Source: Mesaphorura yosii (taxonomy: Eukaryota; Arthropoda; Collembola; Poduromorpha; Tullbergiidae). From it: DNA of 64,000 nucleotides. The first letter of the stretch is position 1; each line of letters opens with the position of its first letter. Below the pieces are notes generated by a model. That model was given only the letters and a program-made list of their open reading frames with translations. It searched no databases and was not told the DNA's origin. Shown piece by piece: positions 37,701 through 53,900 of the stretch. The stretch covers positions 1 to 64,000 of the forward strand of contig WIXG01000370.1 of assembly GCA_009869945.1 (NCBI GenBank), read 5' to 3'. Made by a program: the position numbers and the translations under genes.

Positions 37701-40700
37701 TTCCAGCAAGCAATTACCTTCAAAAGCAAACCGCGTTCAGCTGTCATGTCCTCATTATCGAACCGAGATCTGTCAACATTTAATCCCATATTTCTAAGCC
37801 GCCTGGATATGTCGTCCACTTGGCAGTGTATTTCTCTTCAAAAATTATCCAATTTCCATTACATTCTGTCTAAAAGCCACAAAGCTGAAGTCAAAGGACA
37901 TACCTCATCATATTTAACTGAACAAAGTATTGTCGAGCCCAGTTTCTTTCCTCCCAGTTTTCGCGAATAGTCTTATTCTGCCACTTATAGCGCCAAGTCT
38001 GCAAGTGAATACAGTTATAATACTAACGAAAGAAAACTGGAACACAAGTGTCAACATAAACATTTTACCCGGTAGAGGCACAAGAGGGCAAAACAGTCAG
38101 AAAACGTTTCATTTGACCACGTGAGTTTGGACATATACGACCCTAAACGATTCTGGAATGGATAACTGAACGGACTTTTTCCACTCAATCCTGCAGCTGA
38201 AATGATTAACATTAAAGATCAGATGATTATGACGAATAGACGAGGTCGAGAAGCTGGTCACCACAAAAACCACTATACCAATTATGATCGATTCCTCAAG
38301 GACGCCAAAAACGTGACCAAGCACGATTAATCTTGAAAATTTAACATCAAGTGGAAGTTTCGACATTACGTTTCCCATTGGAGTTAAATCGCCGTTGTAT
38401 TGGGTGTATCTTTTTCCAGTATTTATTGTCAATGCGCCAACCTAGTAGGAATCAAATAATCGGAAATACGCAAACTGAAAAATACAGTAATAACTTTGAA
38501 GCTTCACGCGGCACTTTGACTGGACTAAGTTTCTTACCTCCTTCAAATTAGCTACAGCTCGAGTAATTAGAGAAAGTTTTGGAGGATCAATAGCTAAGGC
38601 CAGGATGGATTTTGGAGATCCCATATTCAGATTTTTAACTTTCAGAACAACGTTTTCCAAGGATGATTTAACCATATCTGGTACCGTTTCCTTTCTAAGT
38701 GAATCCTGTAGTGATTCAAAACAACATGGGCAGTTACAACAAAACCTTATCAAAGGAGGTCTCAGGTCTATCCCCTACCCAAAATTCACGCGGAACCAGA
38801 CGATAGACGCACCCCGGAGCGACTCTTCCAACTCGTCCCTTTCGTTGTGTACACTGGTCCTTACTGGCCCATTCCATCCTCAGACAAGTGTAATTCGTGT
38901 TTGGGTCACACCCGAGTGATTTGGTCAAGCAGAAATCTATGACTATTCGACAAACATCTTTAGTATGCTGTTATTCGAAGCATTTTACAAGAAGCAAACA
39001 CACCATATCTCATGTCAGTGACGGTGATGGAACTTTCGGCTATATTTGTTGATACAACAATCTTTCTATATCCTGGGGCTACTCGGTGGAACACCTTTTG
39101 TTGTTCTTCTGATGTTATGGTCGAATGCAAAGGTAAAATAGTCCATTTATCAAATTGAGGATCATCGGGGTCCCTTTAAAGACAACAATAATACTCAGCA
39201 ATTGTTCACATGCAGCTGGAACAGTTCGGAAGTCAGGTCCAGGCCAGAAGTTAAAATTACCGAGCTCTCTTGTGCATAGCATCAGCGAGCATACTGCACA
39301 TCGACTCGATTTCCAAAAAGCCAGGCAAGAAAATCAAAACTCCGCCTCGTTCCCCGTTTGGTGTGCCTTCTCTTTCCTCATATTCGTCCAACTTTATGAT
39401 AAAATCAATAGCCAGTTTGTAAGATGCCTCGTAGACTTTTGGTTCTCCCATCTCATCGCTCTAAAAGTTAGCATGTATTATGTGAATATCACGCAACAAC
39501 GCACTTAGAAATTGTACTATTACCGTATTCCTGGAGTCCATATATATCTCCGCGACTGGATAAAAGCTTTCAGTCGGAATTTGGACAATCGCAGCCTTAA
39601 TCTCGACTTCCTTTTCCTTTGATGGCCATTTTGGAAAGTATTCAGCAAATTTCTTCGGGTTTAACGTCGCTGACATAAGTATCACTTTGGTGACTTTGTC
39701 TACTCTCTCCACTAAAATCTTCTTCAAAACCAGAAGTAGCAAGTCTGTTTCTAAGTCTCTTTCATGCACTTCATCTACTATAATGTGCGTGTATTCATCT
39801 AAAGCTTTCTTGCTAATCAACGATTGTAATAGGATACCAGTCGTCACGTACGTAAGGCGGGTAGACAATGACGTTCTTCTGCTTAAGCCCACCTGGTCAT
39901 GTTAAATGATGGAAATATACCACACTAACCAGACGACATTCAGTATTTCGGTTAATTTCGTTATTATCCTCATACCTGATAACCAACAACAGATCCCAAA
40001 TCCCATCCTCTTTCATCACATACACGAGTTGCAACAGAGACAGCAGCCAGTCGTCGAGGTTGAGTTACGACAATATTGCAACGTGTTTTAGTGCGGCAAT
40101 ATCTTTCCAGGATATATTGTGGAATCTATACGATCATAATTAGATAATTTCTAATAAATATGGAAGAGCGAAGTACTCAAAACGATCAGAATCGCATCGT
40201 TATTTGGTTATTTCATGACAAACCTGGGTCGTTTTCCCGCAACCAGTAAATCCCTCCACAATTGTAACTTGATTACTTTCTAACGCGCTCATTATCTAAT
40301 GAATGAAAAATGCAGACAAATCCGAGGCTGAGACGTACGAGATACCATACTCTTCTAAGTGCTTATGCTAACCTTATGCTTCAACTTATTCACAACCAAT
40401 GCTTGTGTTTCTTTCTTGTACTTAAACGTATCCATGTCGTACTGATCCCAGACCTCATCATACGTTCCCAAAATTCCTCTTGGTGGAATCGTCCCGCGAA
40501 TGGAATCCTCAAACTCTGATGGACATACTTGACTCTGGCCATAATTTTCATTCGCATACTGGTCTTCCAAGTCCTCATCTACTTTGAAAACTTTGGCACT
40601 GTGAGAATTTGCAATTTGTTCTTCCATAGCTTTCTTGTACTGATCAACGTATTGTCTTTCATCTCCTTCCTCGTCAAATGTCGAGGTCGTCGGCTTCGTT

Positions 40701-41113
40701 GCCCAAATGTCATTTTCACCCCCGAATCCGGCTGAACCTGCTGTTGCTACCACTGGGTCCGATAACGCTTTTGCAGCTATATCATTACTCCACACGCCGA
40801 TGGTCTGTCCAAAATTGGTGGGAGGAATACGCGGCAGGTCCTTTGATGCAAACTCAAAGAAATTGGTCAAAGGAGTCGCTCCGCCCGCTTCGGTATATTC
40901 CGTATCTCTCACTTGGAAGGTCTGACTATTTTGTTCCGCCAATGACAAGTTGGTCATGAATGTAGGAATATCCGTCAAGTCAGAATCCCAGTCATAGTCT
41001 GTAGGTGCTTTTTTTGACGATGACGAAGTGCCAGGACGAGGAACTGCAGGATAGTTCTTGTTCTTGACGGATCTATGACCGCGACCAGAGCCACTAGGGT
41101 GCCCTGATTCCAT
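34703..41113 (-). CDS. TDRD9: TDRD9/spindle-E DEVH-box RNA helicase with Tudor domain, copy A
   Basis: Second member of the tandem pair, same strand and same domain order as copy B, about 6.4 kb with short introns. The N-terminal exon (41113 to about 40375) encodes a disordered Ser/Gly-rich start ([17 protein letters not shown]). Helicase motifs: [11 protein letters not shown] (about 40230-40297), [12 protein letters not shown] (near 39757-39775), [24 protein letters not shown] and [11 protein letters not shown]2/OB part: [10 protein letters not shown] and [16 protein letters not shown]. The Tudor domain (about 36545-36940) reads [12 protein letters not shown], then [11 protein letters not shown], with Arg in place of the usual Tyr of DYGN. 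The C-terminal region has [19 protein letters not shown]. The final exon 34916-34703 ends TETLNFEY, unlike copy B. Both copies clearly belong to the family but differ widely outside the motifs, which implies an old duplication. Confidence 0.92.
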
Positions 41114-44601
<3,488 letters not shown>

Positions 44602-44916
44602 TAGGGCGACCGTTGGGTTGTAAGCGACCTTTTTTTATAGCGCGACAAACATTAAAACTATCGCCAATCACCCGTACGCAAAAAGAATCACCATAAAATT
44701 GTACCACGCGCCATTTTGAACAAGTGCATTTTTGTATTTTATAACTTGTACTGTAGAATTAGCATTGAGGAACTAGCCTAATAATTACACAAATAAAGCC
44801 TTGGTTTACTCGAAAGTTTAATGAGTATTAACAAGTATACAATCGACTACACTTGCCATATTCCGGAACAAATGACTATACAATAGCAATAAGAACCTTA
44901 GCATTCACATTCAAGT
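44602..44916. other. Short convergent spacer between SRP54 and UNC79
   Basis: Only about 315 bp separate the two stop codons. AATAAA at 44792-44797 is the likely SRP54 poly(A) signal. No clear minus-strand AATAAA was seen within it, so the UNC79 transcript may extend into the SRP54 3' region. Confidence 0.55.
44792..44797 (+). promoter_or_regulatory. Candidate poly(A) signal of SRP54
   Basis: AATAAA about 190 bp downstream of the SRP54 stop codon. Confidence 0.6.
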
Positions 44917-47900
44917 TTACGGAGGACAGAATTGAGTAGCGGCAGAACTCTGTAATTCAATCTTTCCCATCTTAAATTGAAGTAATTGCACCCACTTAAG
45001 TAGGAGAATGTTTGACACGGGCCCGCAATATGGAGCAGGAAATTCAATACCACCAGTTTGAGTTGAATCGGAATGAGAAACAGTCCCCGCACCCATTTTG
45101 TCCGACAGTAGAATTCCAATGTCGGGTGGGGGATAGCTCAGACATTTCTGCAGCCGAACTTGAACATTGCTTGGCAGCTAGAAACACATTCGAAGGCAAA
45201 TGGAAAGTTATTTCGAACATGCTATTATTTCGAGCATCTTTAGAGAGGAAGGGCACCTGTCCAGGATAGCAGTTGAGAACTGGACTCCACAAAGGGAGGA
45301 GGCGGTTAAAGATGCTGGAATTGCATTCGAGGAGAGATTCCAGGAGCGCCAGAAAATGCAAACTGACAACTTCAGCCATCTAAGGTGGAATATTTTTATA
45401 AATCGGAGGTCGAAGAACACATTTAATTATCTTTCTGGAAGGACGCCTTACAACTTTTGATTGTTTGACCATTTGCAAAATTCCAGGAGTGACCTTGCCC
45501 CAGAAGTCGGTCAGTATGTTGCTGGACATGTTAGCTGGGTCGGTGCTGGAACTCGTTGGCTGCACAGTTGGGCCAACATGCTCCAAGTAGACGGTCCAAA
45601 CCTGAATACGCAAATCTCATCAGTTGTGTTTTGGAACTCGTTCAACGTCGTTGGACGTTCTCGAAGTAAGCTGGCGTTAAGTTACCTGGCACAAGATGAA
45701 AGCGTAGAAAAGTGATGACATGTGGAGCACCGATGCTTTTGACTGTTCAGCAAAGCCAGTTAGGATCACATGCACGTGATCAGCAATATGACATGAAGCC
45801 TCGAACGGAATCGGCACGCAAGGTGTGCCACCACTTCCGTACAGAGCAGTGAGGCTTAAGGATCCCAAGAGAATCCATGACAGGACCCGAATATGGGCGA
45901 CGCAGTCCAAAAACTCTTTCGGCCTGTAGAGTAAATTCAAGTCAGAAACTAACTCATTTCACGGGTACTAATTTGATCGTACCCTTGTTGTATGGAGGAC
46001 AATGTGTTGTACAGCCATGGGAGGTATCTTCCGATTGCCCGATTTTCCCGAGAATTGCCCCTCGAAATTTCCAGTGCAATGAATTGTGAAATTCCTCCCT
46101 TAATCACGACGCCTAGTGCCTCCTGAGTCAAGCCGGATCCAACCGACTTGTAGTTGCTCTGAAAAGAATCAGCTTCGTTGTGCATTAAAGGACATCGAAC
46201 ACTCAAATCAAATGTTAACCTTGATTTTGCTCAGTGAATGAAAATCGGAGATAAAGTCAATGGAGTCAATCAAATGCTGTCGCATGCATTCGGCTGCTCC
46301 CGTACTTGCAGTTGAAAGAGGTTCAATTCCGATAAATTTTGGAAAATCGTCAATGTACACGAATGGAGCCAATGATCCACCCGCATCCTGCCATGCAGTT
46401 ACAAGGAATTTATAAAAACTGAATGCATTGATACTGTGTTGAGGACCTTACTTGCAGCAGAAATGCAAGCAGCATTAGAAAGTTTGTGTCCTTAATCTCC
46501 GATTTGAACTTAATAGCTTGGTATAACTCGAAAATGGCTGCTCGCGTCATCGCGAACTTCTCCCGTTCCTGAGAATATTTGACAGTAAATATTACGTAGT
46601 CGAAAAGCATAGATGATAAGGTTTCATACCCTTGTGAAGCCTCGGTGACACAATTGGCACAACTCCGACAAGGTTGTGTATTTTATGTCACAGTTCTGAA
46701 TCGAGAACCCAAGCACTTTCGAGAAGGGGTCCAGAATGCTCTGGAAAAATAAGTAAGTTAGAAACTGCTGTATCTGGCCATTCTTCTAGTGTTCCTATTG
46801 ACACACCTTAAATGCTGAAATTCCTGGAAGTCGCATGAGACATGACATCGTCCTGAGAAGACCGTAAACTCCTGCGGTTGATTGAGAAGTGCTCAAAGGT
46901 ATGAGCTTTCTGAAGAAAACTTCGCACAGTGGAATGACCGCGCTCCATGTTGCAGATGCTGCTTCCAGTGGAAGACATTCCAGATAGGTGGCCATGTTGT
47001 CAATGATTGGAATCACCGTGTCCATTATAATTGATTTCCTTGAGTTCAATGCCTGCGAGAACAATCCAAAGTACTGATTGAACGTGAAGAAAGAAGAAAG
47101 GATGCTACAGCGACTGATAATTTAGTACCTCAAATAGAAGCTGCAGTGGAGCCACTGGATTCAGTTCGTTGAAATCCGCAAGTGCGTACGAGATTGCTTT
47201 GAACACTTCAACTTTCACTCGTTCTACAACAAGCAAAATTGGGATTGGTCATGAAAAGACCGAATACCGAATAGCGGGCACGGTACCTGGAAATTTTGTT
47301 TGGAATAACTGAGAAAAGACCCCATAAGGTGCCAGTTGATGAAGCACGCATCTAATGAACTGGTGGGCAACGCTTGAAACTCCACCTGGGAGGTAGATGT
47401 TGCTCTCCGCTTGCCAGGGATAAAGCGGTTTCACGGCAATTCTAAAGACCATTAAACCGTAAATGTTCAGAAGACGAAACCACAAAAGTTGTCTGAAGCA
47501 AGTTCACCTTGCCACTGCCTTTAAAATCTCCGGCATGAGAGGCGCTGCCAATGCCGGCTCACGGTGTACGAACGTTTCCAGTGCCACAATGCACAGACCA
47601 AGCTCTTCATTGTTGAACGTTTCCATTATAGCACCACAGTCTCCGCACCGATCTTGCATGCAATCTTCACCAACACGAAGGCTACTCTGGCGAAATCCAG
47701 AATGCAGGTGGTGTCGGTGATGGGAAGATGAAGGTTCAATCGCTTGAGGCCTGTCAAACATTCAAACACAATTGAGATCATACGGTGAGAAATTACATGT
47801 AGAATCGCCTGTGACTCGCTACTTACAAAAATCCAACTGACTTCGAAGTGTCAGTTGTCTCGGCAATTCTGCTAATCGCTTCGTCGGGTTTTGCTGGCTC

Positions 47901-50900
47901 AAATACAGAATCGCTATCACCAGCTACGTGCGTTTGCTTTACTAGTTTCTTTGGAGAGCCTTGAGACTGTGTCTAAATTCGAAAAGACGTGCTTAATGGC
48001 GAAGAGCTCACTAAATTTTTGACAATGAATGCATCGTATTGGTCGTACCTCGACTTTCCGTAGACTCTTGGAATGATCTTCTGAATCGAATAAATTAGTT
48101 TCAATTAATAGTTATGAAAGTTATGATCATGCCTACAGTATAACTGCATTACTGTCAAATGTTTGAGCGTCCAAATGCGTACCGGATTTCGCTGGCTTCT
48201 CTCCAACTTGGCCCAGCGAAAGCAGCCTTTCCACAGGCGGCTTCTCTACTGAGACGATCTCAGCTCGCTGAAATGGCATGTCACTAGTGCCTCCATCATC
48301 AACTCGAACTGACGGACCTGCAACACATGTGAATTAAAATCAATTGTTACTGAATTCGAAATGATTTTTCGGTTTGTGCCACACCCGCTCGAATATCACA
48401 AGTTAGAAGTGAAATTTGAGTTACGTACTGATGGGATTGGAAACAATTCTCTTGGAACAATTGTCGACAACAATGCGCTTGGAACAATTCTCTTGGAATA
48501 ATCTGTTCGGCATTCGAACTCGTGTCTCATTGAACATGTTGACCGATTCGCACCTTAATCTTAGACTGAACTCGTGATATTCGAACTGCTGACGCGACAC
48601 CGACTCTCCACTTACGTACCGATTGAGATCATATCCATTCGACTCATTGGGGACTCGGGGCTTTCGTAAGGGCTAACTCCTCCACTCCGTGACTTCGACT
48701 TAACAACCGGACTTGACGGAGGCGGATTGAAGCCAACTGGCAATAGACGCTCAAGAGGTGGAGCTGGAATTTTTGCAATCTGAAATGCCGCCTGAACGCT
48801 CAAGTGCCACGGGAAAAGATCCCCAGCGCCGCTCGCTTGCCCACTTTTGCTGCTGCTACTACCTGAAGAAGACGACTTGCAGGATTCAATACTTCCACCT
48901 CCACTGCCACCACCATAAACCCACGAGCTCTTTTTGCTGGTCTCGGGTTGTTGCGAACGGGAACCCCCACTGCCTGGGCGCGTGTCCACAATTCTTGCTG
49001 AATCAGACTGCACAGCTGTATGCAGGGCCCCGTCGGACGGTCTATGAACGCGTTCAACAGGCTGAACCGCGTGCGCGTGAACCTGAATGCTCTCCGCACT
49101 AATAGGTTCAACGATTGCCAAATCTTGAAGAGACGCCTACGAATAAATAGTAGTCCACATAGAGTCACACAGACATAAGAAAAGATATACCTTGGGTTAG
49201 AAACTATGAGTATTTTTAGCATTTTATTACCAAAGCCCCTGACTCTGACGATTTTGGCGATTCTGGAATTGCGGCAAGTTCTGGCTCCATGTCATCTGGT
49301 TCTGTGCCCTCTTGAGAAGATCTGCGAGTCAAGCAATATTTGAAAACGGTGGCTTTGGATGAATTCGCGCTGTATTACGTTTGCTCCATATACTCCAAGA
49401 TGACACCACCCTTTCTTTGCCTCATCGTTGCACTTGCAGCGGCTGCCGCCACCTTTCGCTGACTCCTTTGAAGAATATCCTGAGCTGTGGATGGTGTCAC
49501 TGGAGGAGTGTCATGATCGTGCTCTCCCAAATTTAATGTCACCTGACTCATATCTAGAAGCAAGACATATTAATCGTCCCACTGCACTCTGCATATTGTC
49601 TATGCTTGGAGAACGCTTGCCTCTTGATCTCGATGTGGGTTCGTCTAGCATTAACGTTGTTGGCAATGGCCTACAGCGGTGCTCATGCGCATTTAAGGTG
49701 TTCAGTAAAATTCGAACCACAGCCTGAATTTGATTTGAGAGCGGCATGGTTCCATATTCATACTGTCTCACAAAAAGAATCATTTTATCACAAGTGGGTT
49801 GATTAATTTCGCTAAAACTCGCATACCTTATACAGAATAACAATCACTGACGTTAGCCAGTATCTGCGAATGTAATTTTCCAGGTACCACAAGGAGTAAA
49901 ATGGGTGCGGCCTCAATCCTGAAGCTTTATTGGGAGCAGGCGCATAATGCAGCACCGTTAAAGCGAGTGGAATGATGGTTGCGCCAACTCCAAAGTTCTG
50001 ATCCACCACTTGTGGAAGATTCGCCATGAATGAGTTGAACACTGTCGACGAGCGGAGTCTCGATGGTGTCAGAAAGAATGTTTTGTCCGTTTGATTGTGC
50101 CCCAGCAGAATGCTCAGGTGCCTCAAAACGGCAGTCTGCGTCCTGGCCAGAGATTTACTCATCTCACTCGGAATCGGCTGCAAGGTGAAAACAAACTGTC
50201 CTTCAGTGATCTTTTTTATCTCGTCAATATATTGACTAACCCCTCGAGTGTATCTTGAAAGGAATTGCATGAAGAGGAACACAAGCAAATGCATTGTCTC
50301 CTTGTCATTCTCCTCCAGTTCCACAATTTTTGTATAAAAATTAACCAGGTGTGAATCATCGGGAGTTAGAAGTACGTGAATATGGGCGTCTAAATTTTAG
50401 AAAAGCGTATCTTTTGACGCATACATGAGAAATCCTTCCTAAATCTGTGCTATCCATACCATGACGAGAACCCTTCCTTTTCAGTGTAGGAGCCGATGCT
50501 TGTCGGCTGTAAATTTTCTCTCGATCTGAGTTAAGAAGATAGCGATTAACGGGACATTTTTCTACAATCCAAACTGCGCACTGTACCTGTCTTGAAAACA
50601 AATCCACTTGGCGGCCCACACATTGTCCGCTTAGAAGCCATCTTTTTCCCAATGCTTGAATACAGTGTTTTAGCAGTAGAAGTTGATTGCGAATCAATTT
50701 TGCCCAAACCCTCCTGCACTCGGTTCAATTTCTTTCCCAAGTATTCAGCAAGACCTTCAAGACCCTTCAAATCTACATGACGGAGAAAGGAGTTATGATT
50801 GTGCTTACGTGCCGAGGAAGGTCGACTTGAACTTATACTAGGCTTAACCTTTTGCAAACGAAATCTCTCCCGTACGTTCCAGGTACAATTGAGCCTCAAT

Positions 50901-53900
50901 GAAAAGCGTGTCGAAGCAATTCATGAAGAAGTCCCATCTCAAAATCTTTCGATCACTCGCAGCATTTAACAGTAAGTAGAGACATTGGAGAATCAACGGG
51001 CGATCGATTGGGACAGTGTCAAATTGAGATTGCAGACAATATATTAGGCCCTGCAAATTGCAAAACGAGAAATGTGAGTAATCTTCCTTGTCAAAAGTTT
51101 TTATGATATATTTGAAGACCATAAATGCCGAATCGTGGATCGTTCCCGAATAGAGTCCAGTTCTCTGTGCCACCGCGACGTGTGAGTCATCCAGCGAGGA
51201 GATCAAGTAACAGAAAGCATTTGCTAGCGCTGTTTGGAGTGGTTGACTGTTTCTCAATGGATGAGTGTCCATGAACCTTGTGATTGTGATCACGCGCTCC
51301 ACTGCAGCAATAAAATTAAGAGAGTTAAATATTGACGCGACCAATAACTGACGATGCAGGTCGCGATTCTTAAGCTCACCAGCTGTGAACCTTGACCTCC
51401 AGTCGAGATTCTGAAATTCGCATTCAATTTGCTTCCAGAACACGTCAGCACCAACAGGAAGCGTAATGCAGTGGAGAAGCAAAGGGACAGCTTGTTCGCA
51501 TATTTGGCTGCACTCCGCATCCATCAAATCCCATAAGCTGTAAGGAAGTACATCAAAATTTGTTGAAAGGATGAGGGATTATCAGTAGTAGTCTGGTAGT
51601 GGTAGTGCTAGAATCTGGAATGTTCTTACTTTTTAATGAGAAGGTTCTCCTGACTCCAAATCAGGAATCCCTTGTGGTCCTTCGAAGCTTTCAGCATAAC
51701 TTCACCATGAAGAAACAGAATTTTCAGGCATTTCAGCAAGTGATAAAGCAGTTCAGAATCCTCTTCATCGGGAAGTTTCTAAATCGAGACGAATGCACAT
51801 GTCATATGAACGAATGACGACGCCTAGGCTTGAGAAATTGGTGTTATGTTTAATACCCGTAAGAGCTGATACGTAAACTGAAGGTATGGGGGAAGTTCAT
51901 CGATTGCAAATTTGAACTTTCCAACACTCGTCATCCAGAAATCCTTCCCAGACTCCTCGAGGGCTTGCCCAGGCTTTGCGTCACCGTCTTCATCGACGAG
52001 AGTTGCGGAAGCTACGTGTGCCGTTGCACTCGCTAGAATGAAAATTGCAGCATAAAAATCGAGCCAGGCTGCTGAAATACTACGAGAATTACCCGTGTCA
52101 GATTCTGTGATTGTTACAGCTCTAGCCACAGCCTTGACAATTTTCTCGGCGGGCATAATGGGAGCCAAATCCATGTCACTCACAGTTTCCACAGTCGCTG
52201 TCAAAATCTGGAATATACCAGACCCGGTTGAATAAAGAATTGAGAATTGTGAGGAGAAACGCGACTCACATTGTGGACTTGCGGCATGTTAAGCATGATT
52301 CCTTCGAGGCTAGTTGGCTCCTTTGGGGAAACCGAGGGTTTGGTATCTGATTTAACTTCCAACCTTTTTTCCTCTGGAAATTGTTTATGACCGAATTCTC
52401 CGTCCGGACTTAGCACCACCTATTCGAGTTTACAATGACTTATTGATAGCATACAATTTATTCTGCTGGCATCGTCATCCGTCTTACATCTGGCGCGATG
52501 GAGGGGTCTCGAGGTGCAAGTTTCTGGACAATCTCCAGTGCCAGCTGGTACCATAAGACGGACATTTCACAAAATTGGCACTCCTGTTCCTTTTGGCAGG
52601 TATGCTTACCCGGCCAAGGCATTGCAACCATATTGTTCAACAAAATCATTGCATCTTTGGCGACAAGAGTTTGAAGACCTTTGTGCTGTTCAACTTCTTG
52701 CAATTCCAGCTACAAAAGGGATTTTGACAGTGTAGGTTCAATGTTTCGGACGTTCGGAAGTAATGAACTAACGTCACAAATTAAAGGAAAGGCGAAAACC
52801 TCACCTGTTTAAGAATAATGTCGCACATGAAAATGAAAGAAGACAGCATGAGCTCACTGTCCGATTGTTGTTCAGTTTGCATTGTTACACTTTCTTCGTC
52901 GTCGGAGAGCGAAGATGGATTTCTGGAGTCATCTTGGCAAATTGCGGCTTTGGAAGACAAATGAATGGAATACTTTTACGCTGCGCGCGACAATGACTGG
53001 ACCAGAAAAGAGAAAAATCTAACACACAAGACTTACCAATAATCTCCTTTATGTCAGTCGACACACTCCCTCGCTTTGACGGTTTATCAGAAGACTTGAC
53101 ACGGATTCCTTCTCGGAAAATGGAAAAGATGAAATACAACGGAATGACAATCTCGAGCTTCGAGAGCACCTGAAGTTAAATACGACCAAATGAACAATGA
53201 ACTCGAAGTAGAGAGTCGATTCGGGAGCTCGGGAGAAAACCTGTACCTGAAGCCATCTCAACGCTTGCTCTTTGACCTTGTGGGAAGTTTGATGAAATCT
53301 CACTGCAATAAACTGGTACATTTGCCGAGCATCGAACCCCAACGGATTCATTTCAGGGTCCATGACTTTGCTGCACACAGGATCGAAAAGTTGGCAATGC
53401 ATATTCTCTATGAATGAATATACATCATTGATATCGAAATTAGTTCATTATACCTTAAAATAACTTTCAACTCTTGCATTTCCTCCTCTGGTACTTCGGA
53501 CGCCATTGCTTCCATCCAGTTTGGCATAATTTGACTCCAGATCTCTGCCGAAATTACTTCATACGGGACAAGACAGAATATGCGGTTGAATCCTTCTTTC
53601 AGGTGAAAAGTCCGAGATGAAATCACATCCCTGCAAATAGTCATTTCTGTACATGACCACCCGTATACATGGTAGGCTATTAGGGAGCAGCTTTTACCAG
53701 TGCCCCCCAACTCTTGCGTACTCCGGCGGATGAGGAAGCAAACATGACACGAACGTATCGAAATAAGTTGTAATCACTTTCTTCAGCCATGGGCAAACAA
53801 CGTCAGTTTTAAGTCTTTCCAGCGAATTCGCACTGGGATCTGTTTAAAGAGATTCATATTTATTACTCGTCCATCGTCTCACCACGGACAACTCTTCGAA

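Noticed and set aside
26867-41113. Reading the helicases as splicing DEAH helicases (PRP2, PRP22 or DHX15 type)
   Set aside because: Both have a Tudor domain and TDRD9-specific C-terminal segments, with DEVH in place of DEAH.
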